DNA of 13,510 nucleotides, taken from assembly GCA_026706505.1 (NCBI GenBank), contig JAPOYQ010000041.1, forward strand, positions 1-13,510, in the 5' to 3' direction. Both the position numbers and the translations under genes were made by a program. Under the pieces are notes generated by a model. That model had not been told where the DNA came from, did no database searches, and worked only from the letters and a program-made list of their open reading frames with translations. The stretch is from Gemmatimonadota bacterium. Its GTDB lineage: Bacteria; Latescibacterota; UBA2968; UBA8231. This document shows positions 1 through 7,625 of the stretch, one piece after another. Every line of letters begins with the position of its first letter. Within the stretch, counting starts at the first letter, position 1.

Positions 1-1110
1 GTCGCAGGTAGTAATAAAGAACGGCAACTGGGTGAAGGCATCGGTACCAGCGATCTGGATCGCCCCGGTCGTCGAACCTGTCTCGGCCAATAGCAGCGAC
101 TCAGCGTAGAAGTACCCCATCATAATGTGAGCTGCCGGGCGATCGCGAACCATGATGCCCTCGACTGCCGCAGCGTAGCTAAACTGCTCGGTACCGGCGA
201 TGAAGACATGGTCTGGATTGAAAGCATCGGGCCGTCCCGCCTCGACATACGAGGCTTTCATCGTCTCCTGACTCACAGATAGAACCACCGGGTCTGGGGC
301 CACCACCCGCAGCGCAGTGTCGTATTCGGCAGTGCGCCGTGCAACCCGTCCCAAGATATTGACCGCGGCAATGGTCGATATCGAGTCCATGCCGCGCAGG
401 CCGTGAATGAAAAGCACCGGCTTGCCCATCTCGGTCGCCCGCCCCAGCGCTTCGTCGAGTGCCTCTAGCCCGGCGATGCGGCGGATCTTGAGTTCACGCC
501 GCCGCGCAATGCCAATGTAGCCCATTATAAGCCCTGAGAACACGAGGCATAACACCAGATTATTGACCTTGGAGTTATTAAAAAAATTGCCTTTGGACTC
601 GGCGTTGACGATTACCTTGCCGCGGATCGCGCCCCCGGCCGATCGCACATCGACGTGGAAGTAATATGTCTTGCCGTCTTCTAGCGGTGTCTTGCCACCC
701 GCGCCGGCGAATTCCTCGACATTGACATAGTGATGATTCTCCAGATCGGCCCCACGACCAAAGAGCGCCGGCACCTCGGACATCAAATTCCCCATTGCCG
801 CAACCTCGGTCACGACGCGAAAAGGCCCGCTGGGCGAGTCGGCGATGGCGACCTGATACATCGCATTTTCGCTGATCCGACGGTCTCTCGGCCAAGTCAG
901 CGTAATGCTGCCCCCGTCGTCGTTGGGCGTGTCGAAGGCTTGCACCTCGATCGGCGGCATAGGATGTGCTAGTAACTCGCCGAGCCCCTGTTCTTCGATC
1001 GGCGGCGCAGGGTCTGTCAGCAACGTGCCAAGCCCCGGTGTCTCATTTTCCGCCGCGCTCGCCAACGGCCAAGCCAAGACTAATGCAGATAGCCAGTTTT
1101 TTGCTCTCAT
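1..1110 (-). CDS. DUF6754-like membrane protein with periplasmic Fn3-like domain (3' end cut by window)
   Basis: The first 370 codons are present with no stop up to the left edge, so the C-terminus is missing. The ATG at 1110 follows the stop of the upstream gene by 4 bases, with an AAAGG-like ribosome site just before it. Residues 1-20 look like a signal peptide (basic start, hydrophobic core, ASA-type cleavage site). Residues 26-57 are two copies of a 16-residue Pro-rich repeat. Residues about 55-170 resemble a fibronectin type III domain (ITLTWPRD, then an alternating strand pattern ending KTYYFHVDVRS). Residues about 184-203 form one membrane helix followed by RRRELKIRR, placing the rest in the cytoplasm. 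The cytoplasmic part has conserved-looking blocks PVLFIHGLRGMDS (231-243) and FIAGTEQFSYAAAVEGIMVRD (around 303-323), which I recall from proteins annotated DUF6754; that family name is from memory. Function is unknown. Tight spacing with the 371-residue and MutL genes suggests a membrane partner for that ATPase. Confidence 0.8.
   Translation of the reverse strand, partial: MRAKNWLSALVLAWPLASAAENETPGLGTLLTDPAPPIEEQGLGELLAHPMPPIEVQAFDTPNDDGGSITLTWPRDRRISENAMYQVAIADSPSGPFRVVTEVAAMGNLMSEVPALFGRGADLENHHYVNVEEFAGAGGKTPLEDGKTYYFHVDVRSAGGAIRGKVIVNAESKGNFFNNSKVNNLVLCLVFSGLIMGYIGIARRRELKIRRIAGLEALDEALGRATEMGKPVLFIHGLRGMDSISTIAAVNILGRVARRTAEYDTALRVVAPDPVVLSVSQETMKASYVEAGRPDAFNPDHVFIAGTEQFSYAAAVEGIMVRDRPAAHIMMGYFYAESLLLAETGSTTGAIQIAGTDAFTQLPFFITTCD
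940..1035 (-). repeat. Tandem 48-bp in-frame repeat encoding a 16-residue Pro-rich motif twice
   Basis: Two adjacent 48-bp units (988-1035 and 940-987) encode residues 26-41 and 42-57 of the membrane protein. The units read GLGTLLTDPAPPIEEQ and GLGELLAHPMPPIEVQ, with 11 of 16 residues identical. At DNA level about 34 of 48 bases match, so the duplication is old but the PPIE core is kept. The repeat lies between the signal peptide and the Fn3-like domain, in the predicted periplasm, and may be a linker or docking motif. Confidence 0.8.
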
Positions 1111-1114
1111 GCCT

Positions 1115-2230
1115 TTATTCCTCGATCAGCTCTACATTCGCCCGTGGCACCACCGCCTGTTCTCCGTCTTCAAACTCCACGGCCAATACCCGCACCCGCG
1201 CCCCAGACTCCACCGCGCACAACTCGGTCGGCAAGTCGCTGACGCGGCCGATCCGACCAAAATAGGGCATCCGAATCACCCGCAACAAATCGCCCACCTG
1301 CAATCCACCCGCGCCCGACCTCTCTTCTTCTTCCTCTTTGTCAGCGGCCATGGGGACAATAATCTCCGGCCGCAATACGCCAGCGCGAATCTGAGTCGCA
1401 CCGGCCATAGACGCATCCATGCCAGTGCACGCTTGTAGAATATCAAAGGTCTTGCGGGCCATAGCGACGCGGCCAAAACCCTCGGTCGCTACCACGGTTA
1501 GGCCGATTTGCTCGGTCCCGGTGATAGCCACGCCCAAATCGCGGCCAAGCAAGTCTCGCAAGTCGCTGTCGCGTAGGCCGCCGCCAATCAATCCCACAGC
1601 ACCTGCCTGCCGGGCCTGTTCTACGGTCTCCGCGCTAATCAGGCTGCCGACCACCACAATTTTGTCCGCAACTTCTGGGCCCAGCGACTCGGCCGTGGCG
1701 TCCGGAGCATCAACCGCCAAGTGCAGCGCGCCCCAGCACTCGCCCCCCACGCCAAAAATGCCTTGGATATAAGCACCTCGCGCTGCGACGCGCACACCCT
1801 CCTCGACAAAAACTTCCTCTACGACCCCATCGACGTACGCCAGCACTTCGACCGGCCTAGGAGCTTGGCGCAATATCACCTGCCCCGTCACCGGCGAAAT
1901 GCTCTCGACGGTGCCGCTGACTGGGGATTCAATCGTGGTCTTGAACCAGCGAATAAACGGCTTAGTCTCGGCAAGTGGCTCGCCAGCTTCGACGCGGTCG
2001 CCTTCTTTCTTGAGCATATAGCCGGCTAGCTCTTGCGGCGAGATGCCCAAGCGATTGACCAAGTTGAGGGTCGCCACCTCGCCCGGCAGTTCGGTGCGGG
2101 CCACAACTTGGTCGCGTCGCACCGCTTGGCCGCGCTCGACGACAACTTCGCCTTTGAGGGGCAACCGCCGCTCTTTGTCGACGACTGCGTATTGCGTCAC
2201 GCGCAGTCCAGGGGTATAGGCGTGGGCCAT
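1115..2230 (-). CDS. Conserved protein with hybrid-barrel-like N-terminus and KOW-like C-terminus, MutL-associated
   Basis: This 371-residue protein has no signal peptide or membrane helix and is probably cytoplasmic. The ATG at 2230 lies 3 bases after the mutL stop; the ribosome site is weak, so translational coupling is likely. Residues about 25-160 have the look of a barrel-sandwich hybrid (biotinyl/lipoyl-like or RnfC-like) fold, with Gly-rich turns such as ESPVSGTVESISPVTGQVI (101-119) and VEEVFVEEGVRVAARG, but I see no lysine in a biotin-type MKM motif. Residues about 188-292 form a compact alpha/beta region with GLIGGG (213-218), AITGTEQIG (235-243), TEGFGRVAM (249-257) and GATQIRAGVLRPEI (277-290). 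An acidic linker (298-303) leads to a KOW-like segment, VGDLLRVIRMPYFGRIGRV (312-330), and a final VPRANVELIE. I recall similar proteins beside MutL-type ATPases, but no biochemical role. It may be a scaffold or adaptor between the ATPase and the membrane protein. Confidence 0.8.
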   Translation of the reverse strand: MAHAYTPGLRVTQYAVVDKERRLPLKGEVVVERGQAVRRDQVVARTELPGEVATLNLVNRLGISPQELAGYMLKKEGDRVEAGEPLAETKPFIRWFKTTIESPVSGTVESISPVTGQVILRQAPRPVEVLAYVDGVVEEVFVEEGVRVAARGAYIQGIFGVGGECWGALHLAVDAPDATAESLGPEVADKIVVVGSLISAETVEQARQAGAVGLIGGGLRDSDLRDLLGRDLGVAITGTEQIGLTVVATEGFGRVAMARKTFDILQACTGMDASMAGATQIRAGVLRPEIIVPMAADKEEEEERSGAGGLQVGDLLRVIRMPYFGRIGRVSDLPTELCAVESGARVRVLAVEFEDGEQAVVPRANVELIEE

Positions 2231-2233
2231 GAG

Positions 2234-4015
2234 CTACTCGTATAGGTTTAACGCCTGCTGCCAGTCGCTTATCTGACGTCGGCGGTCTTGATCTGACGCC
2301 ATCTGGATGGGCCGACCGCGACCGTCCAGCACTAGCCCCACGACGCCACCGAGCACTCGCACATTTAGGGCTTGTCCCGGACCGGCACCCACATCCCAAC
2401 GCCGCGCCGGCTGAAGCGAAACTTCGACCTCCTCGCCATCGGCTAGGGGCATCCACTGTAGCTGACCGACCTGCAACTGGCCGGTTTGACGCCCGCTGGG
2501 CAGGTCTATCTCGTACTGGAGGCAGACCTCGCCGTCCTTACCCTCGCCAACGGGGGCCACACAAGTGCCCAAGTAGATCAGGCAATCGCGCTCGAAAACC
2601 TCGGTGGCGGCTCGCTCGTCCACAGTCGAGAGCACCCCTAGGTGGGGCATCATGAAGATGCTATCGACCGCCAAGCGGGTGACGCCTTCGGGCTGGAAAG
2701 CATCTATGAGCATAGCGCAACTCTGCTCGCGGCGCGGCGCGTGCGAAAGCACCCCGCCACTGCCGACTAGCATGTCCAGCGCCATCATCTCGACTAAACT
2801 CTCGCCGGTGGCACCCTGCTCAAACACATCGGCCAGCGTGCGCTTGCTTTGCACCCCCTTCAATCCCACCGCCAACGCCCGATGCTGGTCAAAGGCCAAG
2901 CGCAGGGCCTCGCGGGCAATGGCTTGCTCGACTTGCAACTCCTGCATGAGCTGTGGGATGGTCGTCGGGCGGATCATCTTGTTCTTGATACGGTCGCGGA
3001 GGTCGGCCTCCTCAATATCAAAAGGAACCCAGCGCATGATCTGGTCGAGGCCGGCCTCGGCCAGCACGTTGGAGACGCTATAGGACATGCCGAGATTGGC
3101 ACTGACCGTGCGGTTGAATACGCCATCAAAGACGCTAAACACATCGGTCGTCGCCCCGCCTATATCCACGCCGACGACGTTGATCCCCTGCTGACGGGCA
3201 ATAGTCTGCATGATCTCGCCCACCGCCCCGGGCGTCGGCATAATCGGCGCGTTGGTCCAGTCCATCAGCTTGCGGTAGCCAGGTGCCTGAGCCATGACGT
3301 GTTCGAGGAAGAGATCGTGAATGACGTGCCGCGCCGGGTCCAGATTTTCCTCTTCGAGCACGGGGCGGATATTCTCGGTAACGGTCAGAGCCATCTTCCC
3401 TCCCAGCGCCTTTTCAACTTCCTCGCGCGCGTCCTCATTGCCCGCAAAAATAATCGGCAACTTAAAATCCGCGCCAAAGCGGGGCTTGGGATCGGCCGCG
3501 CTGATGAATTCGGCCAGTTCGACCACGTGGCTGACGGTGCCGCCATCCGTACCGCCCGACAGCAGCACCATATCGGGACGCAATTGGCGGATGCGCTCTA
3601 TTTTTTCGTGCGGCAAGCGCCCGTCGTTGGCAGCGAGCGCGTCCATGACGATCGCCCCAGCACCCAAGGCGCAACGCTGCGCGCTCTCGCCGGTCATTGC
3701 CAGCACCACGCCGGCCACCACCATCTGCAACCCGCCGCCCGCACTGCTCGTCGAGATGTAGATATCGACCCCAACATCGCCGCCTGCCGGCGTGATAATC
3801 CGCTCGCCATCGAGGATCTGCCGGCCGGAAAGCTCCTCGACCTCCTGAATGGCATTGAGCACCCCCCGGGTGACGTCCTCAAAAGGGGCCTCGACCGTGG
3901 TCGGGGCCTCGCCGCGAAAGGTCTGGCGATACCCTTCGTCCTTCTTTTCGATCAAGATCGCCTTGGTCGTCGTACTGCCGCAGTCTGTGGCGATAACTAC
4001 GTTGAGGTTATCCAT
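2234..4015 (-). CDS. mutL: MutL-family (GlmL-type) ASKHA ATPase
   Basis: A 593-residue cytoplasmic ATPase of the actin/Hsp70/sugar kinase fold, in the family named after MutL, the protein next to glutamate mutase subunits in clostridia. Phosphate-1 motif is DCGSTTTKA (11-19), phosphate-2 is VDIGGATTDVFS (283-294), and an adenosine-type loop is GSGGVLSHA (418-426). TSSAGGGL (89-96) and LLSGGTDGG (151-159) are further Gly-rich blocks. I chose the ATG at 4015 because it puts the phosphate-1 motif ten residues in, and because its ATGGATAA overlaps the upstream stop by 8 bases. A TTG at 4051 would add 12 residues with no family support. Family members are thought to reactivate or help load a B12 mutase, by analogy to other ASKHA reactivases. 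No mutase gene is seen here, so its client is unknown. This is DNA-repair MutL in name only. Confidence 0.9.
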   Translation of the reverse strand: MDNLNVVIATDCGSTTTKAILIEKKDEGYRQTFRGEAPTTVEAPFEDVTRGVLNAIQEVEELSGRQILDGERIITPAGGDVGVDIYISTSSAGGGLQMVVAGVVLAMTGESAQRCALGAGAIVMDALAANDGRLPHEKIERIRQLRPDMVLLSGGTDGGTVSHVVELAEFISAADPKPRFGADFKLPIIFAGNEDAREEVEKALGGKMALTVTENIRPVLEEENLDPARHVIHDLFLEHVMAQAPGYRKLMDWTNAPIMPTPGAVGEIMQTIARQQGINVVGVDIGGATTDVFSVFDGVFNRTVSANLGMSYSVSNVLAEAGLDQIMRWVPFDIEEADLRDRIKNKMIRPTTIPQLMQELQVEQAIAREALRLAFDQHRALAVGLKGVQSKRTLADVFEQGATGESLVEMMALDMLVGSGGVLSHAPRREQSCAMLIDAFQPEGVTRLAVDSIFMMPHLGVLSTVDERAATEVFERDCLIYLGTCVAPVGEGKDGEVCLQYEIDLPSGRQTGQLQVGQLQWMPLADGEEVEVSLQPARRWDVGAGPGQALNVRVLGGVVGLVLDGRGRPIQMASDQDRRRQISDWQQALNLYE

Positions 4016-4343
4016 GCTTTTGGCTTTCGCGCTGGGCAATGGCCTCCGCAAGTAAGTCTATGCACTGGCGTCGCTCCAACATGCGCGTAAAGCGCTGGTA
4101 CTCGTCGCGCGAAAAAACCAGCGTGGCAAATGGGGACAAAAAGGTCAGGGCTTGGCTACCCAAAAAATTGAGGGGGCGGCAAGCCTCCAACGCCATGGAC
4201 GCGGCCGCTCCCATGCGGCGACGCACTAGAAACTCGGCCAGCCGCTCGGCGAGCGCGCGCTCTTCCTCAGACCAACCTGCCTCCGGGTCTTCAAGGGCGA
4301 AAGCGTGCCGCCACCGCGCTTTTAAGCTATTGACTTGGAACAT
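4008..4343 (-). CDS. Small conserved hypothetical protein (111 aa)
   Basis: A 111-residue, probably cytoplasmic and mainly helical protein with no signal peptide. Residues 25-56 look like an amphipathic helical pair rich in Arg, Glu and Ala. The most distinctive block is residues 56-75, RPLNFLGSQALTFLSPFATL, followed by EYQRFTRMLERRQCIDLLAEAI (81-102). I have an impression of similar small proteins with a PLNFLGSQAL motif in uncultured bacteria but cannot name a family. The ATG at 4343 overlaps the previous gene by 17 bases, and its stop overlaps the mutL ATG by 8 bases, so it is likely translated together with mutL and may act with it. Confidence 0.75.
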   Translation of the reverse strand: MFQVNSLKARWRHAFALEDPEAGWSEEERALAERLAEFLVRRRMGAAASMALEACRPLNFLGSQALTFLSPFATLVFSRDEYQRFTRMLERRQCIDLLAEAIAQRESQKHG

Positions 4344-4743
4344 GGCACCGGACGAAACGCGCGACTTCTTCGCGGTTTTTATCGAACCGCAAGAAAACGC
4401 CGCGAAAGGAATCTAGCCGACCCGGGCGGGCGGACGGGCGCAAAAAAATACCGTCCCGATGCTCATCTGCTCGACGGAATTCCACCCAAGAACGGCGCTG
4501 TTTAAAGCCGAGGTGTTCGCTGCTGACTCCTTCGCCGTCGAGCACGTAGTACGTAGGAAAGAAATAGCGCGACAACGAGGCGGTCAATGCTCCCAGTGAA
4601 AATATCCCGTAGAACCAATGCTCAAAACCAAAAGCAGCCGCCGCTGAGGAAGCGACGATGAGAGCGACTAGCAGTATCGACTTTGCCGGCCTCTCCCGGC
4701 GCAGGGGGTGGCTCTCCCAGCGAAGGGCGTCTGTGGAGGACAC
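4327..4743 (-). CDS. Small two-helix membrane protein, possible bacterial PH-like domain
   Basis: A 138-residue protein with a GTG start at 4743, preceded at good spacing by GGGAG. After a basic N-terminus, residues about 22-39 and 44-62 form two hydrophobic helices with a short loop. The rest (63-138) is soluble and strand-rich: FPTYYVLDGEGVSSEHLGFKQ, then SWVEFRRADEHRDGIFLRPS and a final helix DKNREEVARFVRCH. That layout, a helical hairpin followed by a YxVLdgeGv...WveF..ad..rdGifL strand set, resembles bacterial PH-domain (DUF304-like) proteins; this is a fold guess from pattern only. The gene lies 12 bases after the solute-binding protein stop and overlaps the 111-residue gene by 17 bases, bridging the transport gene and the MutL block in one operon. 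Confidence 0.75.
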   Translation of the reverse strand: MSSTDALRWESHPLRRERPAKSILLVALIVASSAAAAFGFEHWFYGIFSLGALTASLSRYFFPTYYVLDGEGVSSEHLGFKQRRSWVEFRRADEHRDGIFLRPSARPGRLDSFRGVFLRFDKNREEVARFVRCHVPSQ

Positions 4744-4755
4744 GGACGCTCCCTG

Positions 4756-6591
4756 TTAGTACATCTGCTCTTCCTGCGCGACCCACCAGTCTTGCAAGCG
4801 GACGCCGGGGGGATACCAAGTGACGCCACTGAAGCGGCGGCTGTAGGCTTGGGGAGAGCGCGACTTCCACATGAAGGTGTATGGCTGTTCCTCATGCAGG
4901 ATTTCCTGAAAGCGGCGGTAGAGTTCGATGCGCTTGTCTATGTCGAACTCGCGGCGGTAGGTCTCTAAGATGTTGTCAACTTCGTCGTTGATAAAGCTCA
5001 CGTGGTTGGAGCCGTTCTCCACTGTTTGCGAGGAATGCCAGATCTGGTAAGCGTCGGGAGCAAAGCGCAAGCTGCCGGTCCAACCCAACACCATTGCGTC
5101 GAAATTTTTGCCCTTGACCTTTTGCAGAAAGATTGACCAGTCTAGCTCGCGCACTTGGCAGTCAATGCCGATATCCTGCAGTTCGTATTGCACCGTCAGA
5201 GCGATGTCTTTGCGGAGCTGGTTGCCCGAGTTGATCAAAATCTCAAAGCGAAATGGCACCAGCTCCCCATCGATGGTCTTGTCGAGAATGCCGTCCTCGT
5301 CGGCGTCTGCCCAGCCAGCCTCCGCCAGCAAGTCGAGGGCGCGGTCGGGATCGTACGTGTACGGCACGAGGTCGTGGTTGTATTCGGGACGGAACTTGTT
5401 GATCGGCCCCTCCACCGTCTCGGCCAAACCGAACATGATGTTCTCCACCATGCCCTCGCGGTCGGTCAAATAGGTCATGGCTTGGCGCACCCGCTTATCG
5501 CCGAAGATTGGATGGTTGTTGTTCCACCCGATGTACAGATATCCACTGGAGTAGCTAACGCCTTTGAGGAAGCGGCGGTTAAAGTCGTCCGACCAGCTCT
5601 TTTCCTTGAACTCCAGAGGACGTAAGCCGTGGTAGTCAAGATGGCCGTTAGTCAACTCGATGAACGCCGCATCGGTATTGTTGATGATCTTAAAGACCAC
5701 CTTATCGACGAAGCCGGATGGCAACAACTCCTCTATATCCCGACCCCAGTAGTTTTCATTCCGCGTCAGCACGACTTTCTGCTGGGTGACCAAATCGCGC
5801 TCTGGATCTTCAATCAGGTACGACCCCGACCCGAGGGCCTTGCGATTGAAATTTTGGTTGAACTGTTGGGCAAAGCGCTCGATCCGATCCTTGTGCGGCC
5901 CCGCCTCCCAAGAGCCATCTACCAAATTCTTGAACTCGACGGGATCCATCAGCCCCTCCGGGTCGTAGAAATGCTTGGGCAGGATGTAGAAGCCACCCAA
6001 GATCAGGTCATTGCGGAAATAAGGCTCGCGGCAAAGGAAGCGGACCTTGTTCGTCCCCACGATCTGCACGTCTTGCACGGTAGCATAGTAGTTGCGCAGA
6101 TGCGGCGCTAGTACTTGGGGGTTGTGGATAACTTTCATACTGAAGACGACGTCCGCAGCCGTCAGCGGCTTGCCGTCCGAGAAGTAAACCCCGTCGCGCA
6201 ACTCAAACGTGTACGCAAGTTTGTCCGCGGCAACTTCAGGATAATCAACGGCCACCCAACCCCGCAGGTTGTACGGCGGATCGTGGTCGGCGTCGAGTAA
6301 CCTCTCAAAGATAACCTCCAACACCTGGCTGGCACCGGCATCGCTGGAGGTGTACGGATTGAGTTTCTCGGGGTCGGACAGCATGTGGCGCACCATCCAG
6401 TCGCCGTGGGTCGGCGCTTCTTCTTCCTCGTAGCGCGGCGGTACCTGCTCGGTGCCGTCGAGCACGACGATATCTTTGGTACTCATGAGAATTTCCTGCA
6501 CTATTTCCCATGATTCCTCTTCAGCGGCGGCATGGCCGACAATGCAGATAGCCAACCAAGCGGCCACTATAGACATTCTAATTTTCGGCAT
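4756..6591 (-). CDS. ABC transporter solute-binding protein, family 5 (Dpp/Opp-type)
   Basis: A 611-residue exported binding protein of the peptide/nickel family (SBP_bac_5). I chose the ATG at 6591, which follows AAAAGGGAAAAAG and begins a clear signal peptide (residues 1-23, ending GHAAA); an upstream in-frame start would bury it. The preceding hydrophobic segment has no proper lipobox, so the protein is probably free in the periplasm. Residues 24-62 are an acidic extension before the family fold. Recognisable landmarks are LNPYTSSDAGASQVLEVIFE (77-96), FELRDGVYFSDGKPLTAADVVFS (around 129-151), a GSGSYLIED pocket-side segment (254-262), RVRQAMTYLTDREG (367-380), and the late DAMVLGWTGSLRFAPDAYQIW block (498-518). 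Such proteins bind oligopeptides or other amphipathic solutes, and the ligand cannot be read from sequence. No permease or Dpp/Opp ATPase genes are in the window, so it must use distant partners or act alone. Confidence 0.93.
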   Translation of the reverse strand: MPKIRMSIVAAWLAICIVGHAAAEEESWEIVQEILMSTKDIVVLDGTEQVPPRYEEEEAPTHGDWMVRHMLSDPEKLNPYTSSDAGASQVLEVIFERLLDADHDPPYNLRGWVAVDYPEVAADKLAYTFELRDGVYFSDGKPLTAADVVFSMKVIHNPQVLAPHLRNYYATVQDVQIVGTNKVRFLCREPYFRNDLILGGFYILPKHFYDPEGLMDPVEFKNLVDGSWEAGPHKDRIERFAQQFNQNFNRKALGSGSYLIEDPERDLVTQQKVVLTRNENYWGRDIEELLPSGFVDKVVFKIINNTDAAFIELTNGHLDYHGLRPLEFKEKSWSDDFNRRFLKGVSYSSGYLYIGWNNNHPIFGDKRVRQAMTYLTDREGMVENIMFGLAETVEGPINKFRPEYNHDLVPYTYDPDRALDLLAEAGWADADEDGILDKTIDGELVPFRFEILINSGNQLRKDIALTVQYELQDIGIDCQVRELDWSIFLQKVKGKNFDAMVLGWTGSLRFAPDAYQIWHSSQTVENGSNHVSFINDEVDNILETYRREFDIDKRIELYRRFQEILHEEQPYTFMWKSRSPQAYSRRFSGVTWYPPGVRLQDWWVAQEEQMY

Positions 6592-6626
6592 CTTTTTCCC
6601 TTTTGTACGAGCTAATACCAAATCCA

Positions 6627-7547
6627 TCACACGAAGGTCAACCATCCGTGCCGATCCTCGACTTCGACGCGAACCACAGCGAAAAAGGCGTCTTGTATCT
6701 GCGCGGTGATCGGCCCGCACTTCCCACAGCCGACCTGCACTTGGTCTATGGCTCGGATCGGCGTAATTTCGGCGGCCGTACCAGTGAAGAACACCTCATC
6801 GGCGATGTAGAGGAACTCGCGCGGAATCCCGCGCTGCTCGACTCGCATCCCTAGATCGCGTATCAGGGTAATGGCGGTGTGGCGGGTAATGCCCGGCAGG
6901 ATGGCAAAACACGACTCGGGCGTGTAGATCGAGCCGTTCTTGATGACAAAGATATTCTCGCCGCTGCCCTCGCTCACCAACCCATCCGTGCCCAAGACAA
7001 TTCCCTCGTCATAGCCGTTCGCATTGGCTTCGATCCGCACGAGTTGCGAATTGAGGTAGTTGCCGCCGGCCTTGGCCAAAGCGGGAAACGTATTCGGGGC
7101 CATGCGATTCCACGACGAGGTGCAGACCGAAACGCCGTTTTTGAGCGCCGCCTCTCCGAGGTACTCTCCCCACTCCCAAACGGCGATCACTACGTCAACC
7201 GGGCATCCCATCGGATCAACTCCCAAGTTCTCATAGCCGCGGAAGACGACTGGGCGGATATAGCAAGCCGCGAGCTGATTGACGCGGATCGTCTCGAGGA
7301 TGGCTTCTTTGATCTGCTCGCGCGTATAGGGAATTTCCATGCGGTAGATCTTGGCGGAATCAAATAGCCTGTTGACGTGCTCGTCGAGACGGAATACGGC
7401 CGAGCCTTTCTCCGTCTCGTAACAGCGAATGCCTTCAAAGACACTCGAGCCATAGTGTACTACATGGGAAAGCACGTGGATTTTGGCGTCGTCCCAATCG
7501 ACCAATTGGCCATTGAACCAGATTTTATCGCATTTGGGCAGGGGCAT
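6627..7547 (-). CDS. ilvE: Branched-chain amino acid aminotransferase
   Basis: A 306-residue cytoplasmic fold-type IV PLP enzyme that interconverts leucine, isoleucine and valine with their 2-oxo acids, using glutamate/2-oxoglutarate. Length is normal for IlvE. The N-terminal [13 protein letters not shown] (31-43), the substrate-side [13 protein letters not shown] (98-110), the PLP lysine K159 in [14 protein letters not shown], the cofactor glutamate block SEGSGENIF (192-200), LPGITR (217-222) and GTAAEITPI (256-264) are all present. The ATG at 7547 has GAGGAGAT about seven bases upstream. It follows a 78-bp gap with an inverted repeat, so it may start or be regulated separately from the upstream genes. 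The binding-protein gene begins 35 bases downstream. A D-amino-acid transaminase or ADC lyase is less likely given the FEGIR and GTAAEI motifs. Confidence 0.96.
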   Translation of the reverse strand: MPLPKCDKIWFNGQLVDWDDAKIHVLSHVVHYGSSVFEGIRCYETEKGSAVFRLDEHVNRLFDSAKIYRMEIPYTREQIKEAILETIRVNQLAACYIRPVVFRGYENLGVDPMGCPVDVVIAVWEWGEYLGEAALKNGVSVCTSSWNRMAPNTFPALAKAGGNYLNSQLVRIEANANGYDEGIVLGTDGLVSEGSGENIFVIKNGSIYTPESCFAILPGITRHTAITLIRDLGMRVEQRGIPREFLYIADEVFFTGTAAEITPIRAIDQVQVGCGKCGPITAQIQDAFFAVVRVEVEDRHGWLTFV

Positions 7548-7584
7548 GTAGAAAATCTCCTCGAATAAGTATGCGATTAGTTAA

Positions 7585-7617
7585 GGTAACACCACTGCTA
7601 AACTGTTACCAGTGTTA
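7585..7617 (-). promoter_or_regulatory. Inverted repeats in the ilvE leader, two competing hairpins
   Basis: In the 78-bp gap before ilvE, GGTAACA and TGTTACC form a perfect 7-bp inverted repeat (7585-7591 with 7604-7610) around a 12-base loop. An overlapping alternative pairs TAACAC-CA-CTG (7587-7597) with CAGTGTTA (7610-7617), an 8-bp stem with a 2-base bulge. Both use the same arm, so they exclude each other. No U-run follows, so this is not a standard terminator. It may be an operator, an RNA processing site or a small attenuator. The ribosome site for ilvE lies outside both stems, and I see no convincing -35/-10 pair. Confidence 0.4.
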
Positions 7618-7625
7618 AGAAGCTA

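Noticed and set aside
4016..4051. N-terminal extension of the MutL ATPase from a TTG
   Set aside because: It lacks family support; the ATG at 4015 places the phosphate-1 motif normally and overlaps the upstream stop in the usual coupled manner.
2849..4090. A long plus-strand open frame of 413 codons opposite mutL
   Set aside because: It lies entirely antisense to a well-supported ATPase gene, shows no family motif and is His/Arg/Leu-rich in the way typical of antisense frames in GC-rich DNA.
4372..4390. Terminator-like inverted repeat GCGGTT/AACCGC
   Set aside because: It is inside a coding gene and has no U-run on the transcribed side; a 6-bp repeat in GC-rich coding DNA is expected by chance.
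4546..4591. Lipoprotein call for the solute-binding protein considered from the Cys in its signal peptide
   Set aside because: The residue before the cysteine is Ile, not Gly, Ala or Ser, and an AAA cleavage site follows, so a standard signal peptide fits better. The relevant codons are near 6544-6546 rather than in this membrane-protein gene.
6592..6720. N-terminal extension of the solute-binding protein into ilvE
   Set aside because: It would place an Arg-rich stretch before a clear signal peptide that has its own ribosome site at 6591.
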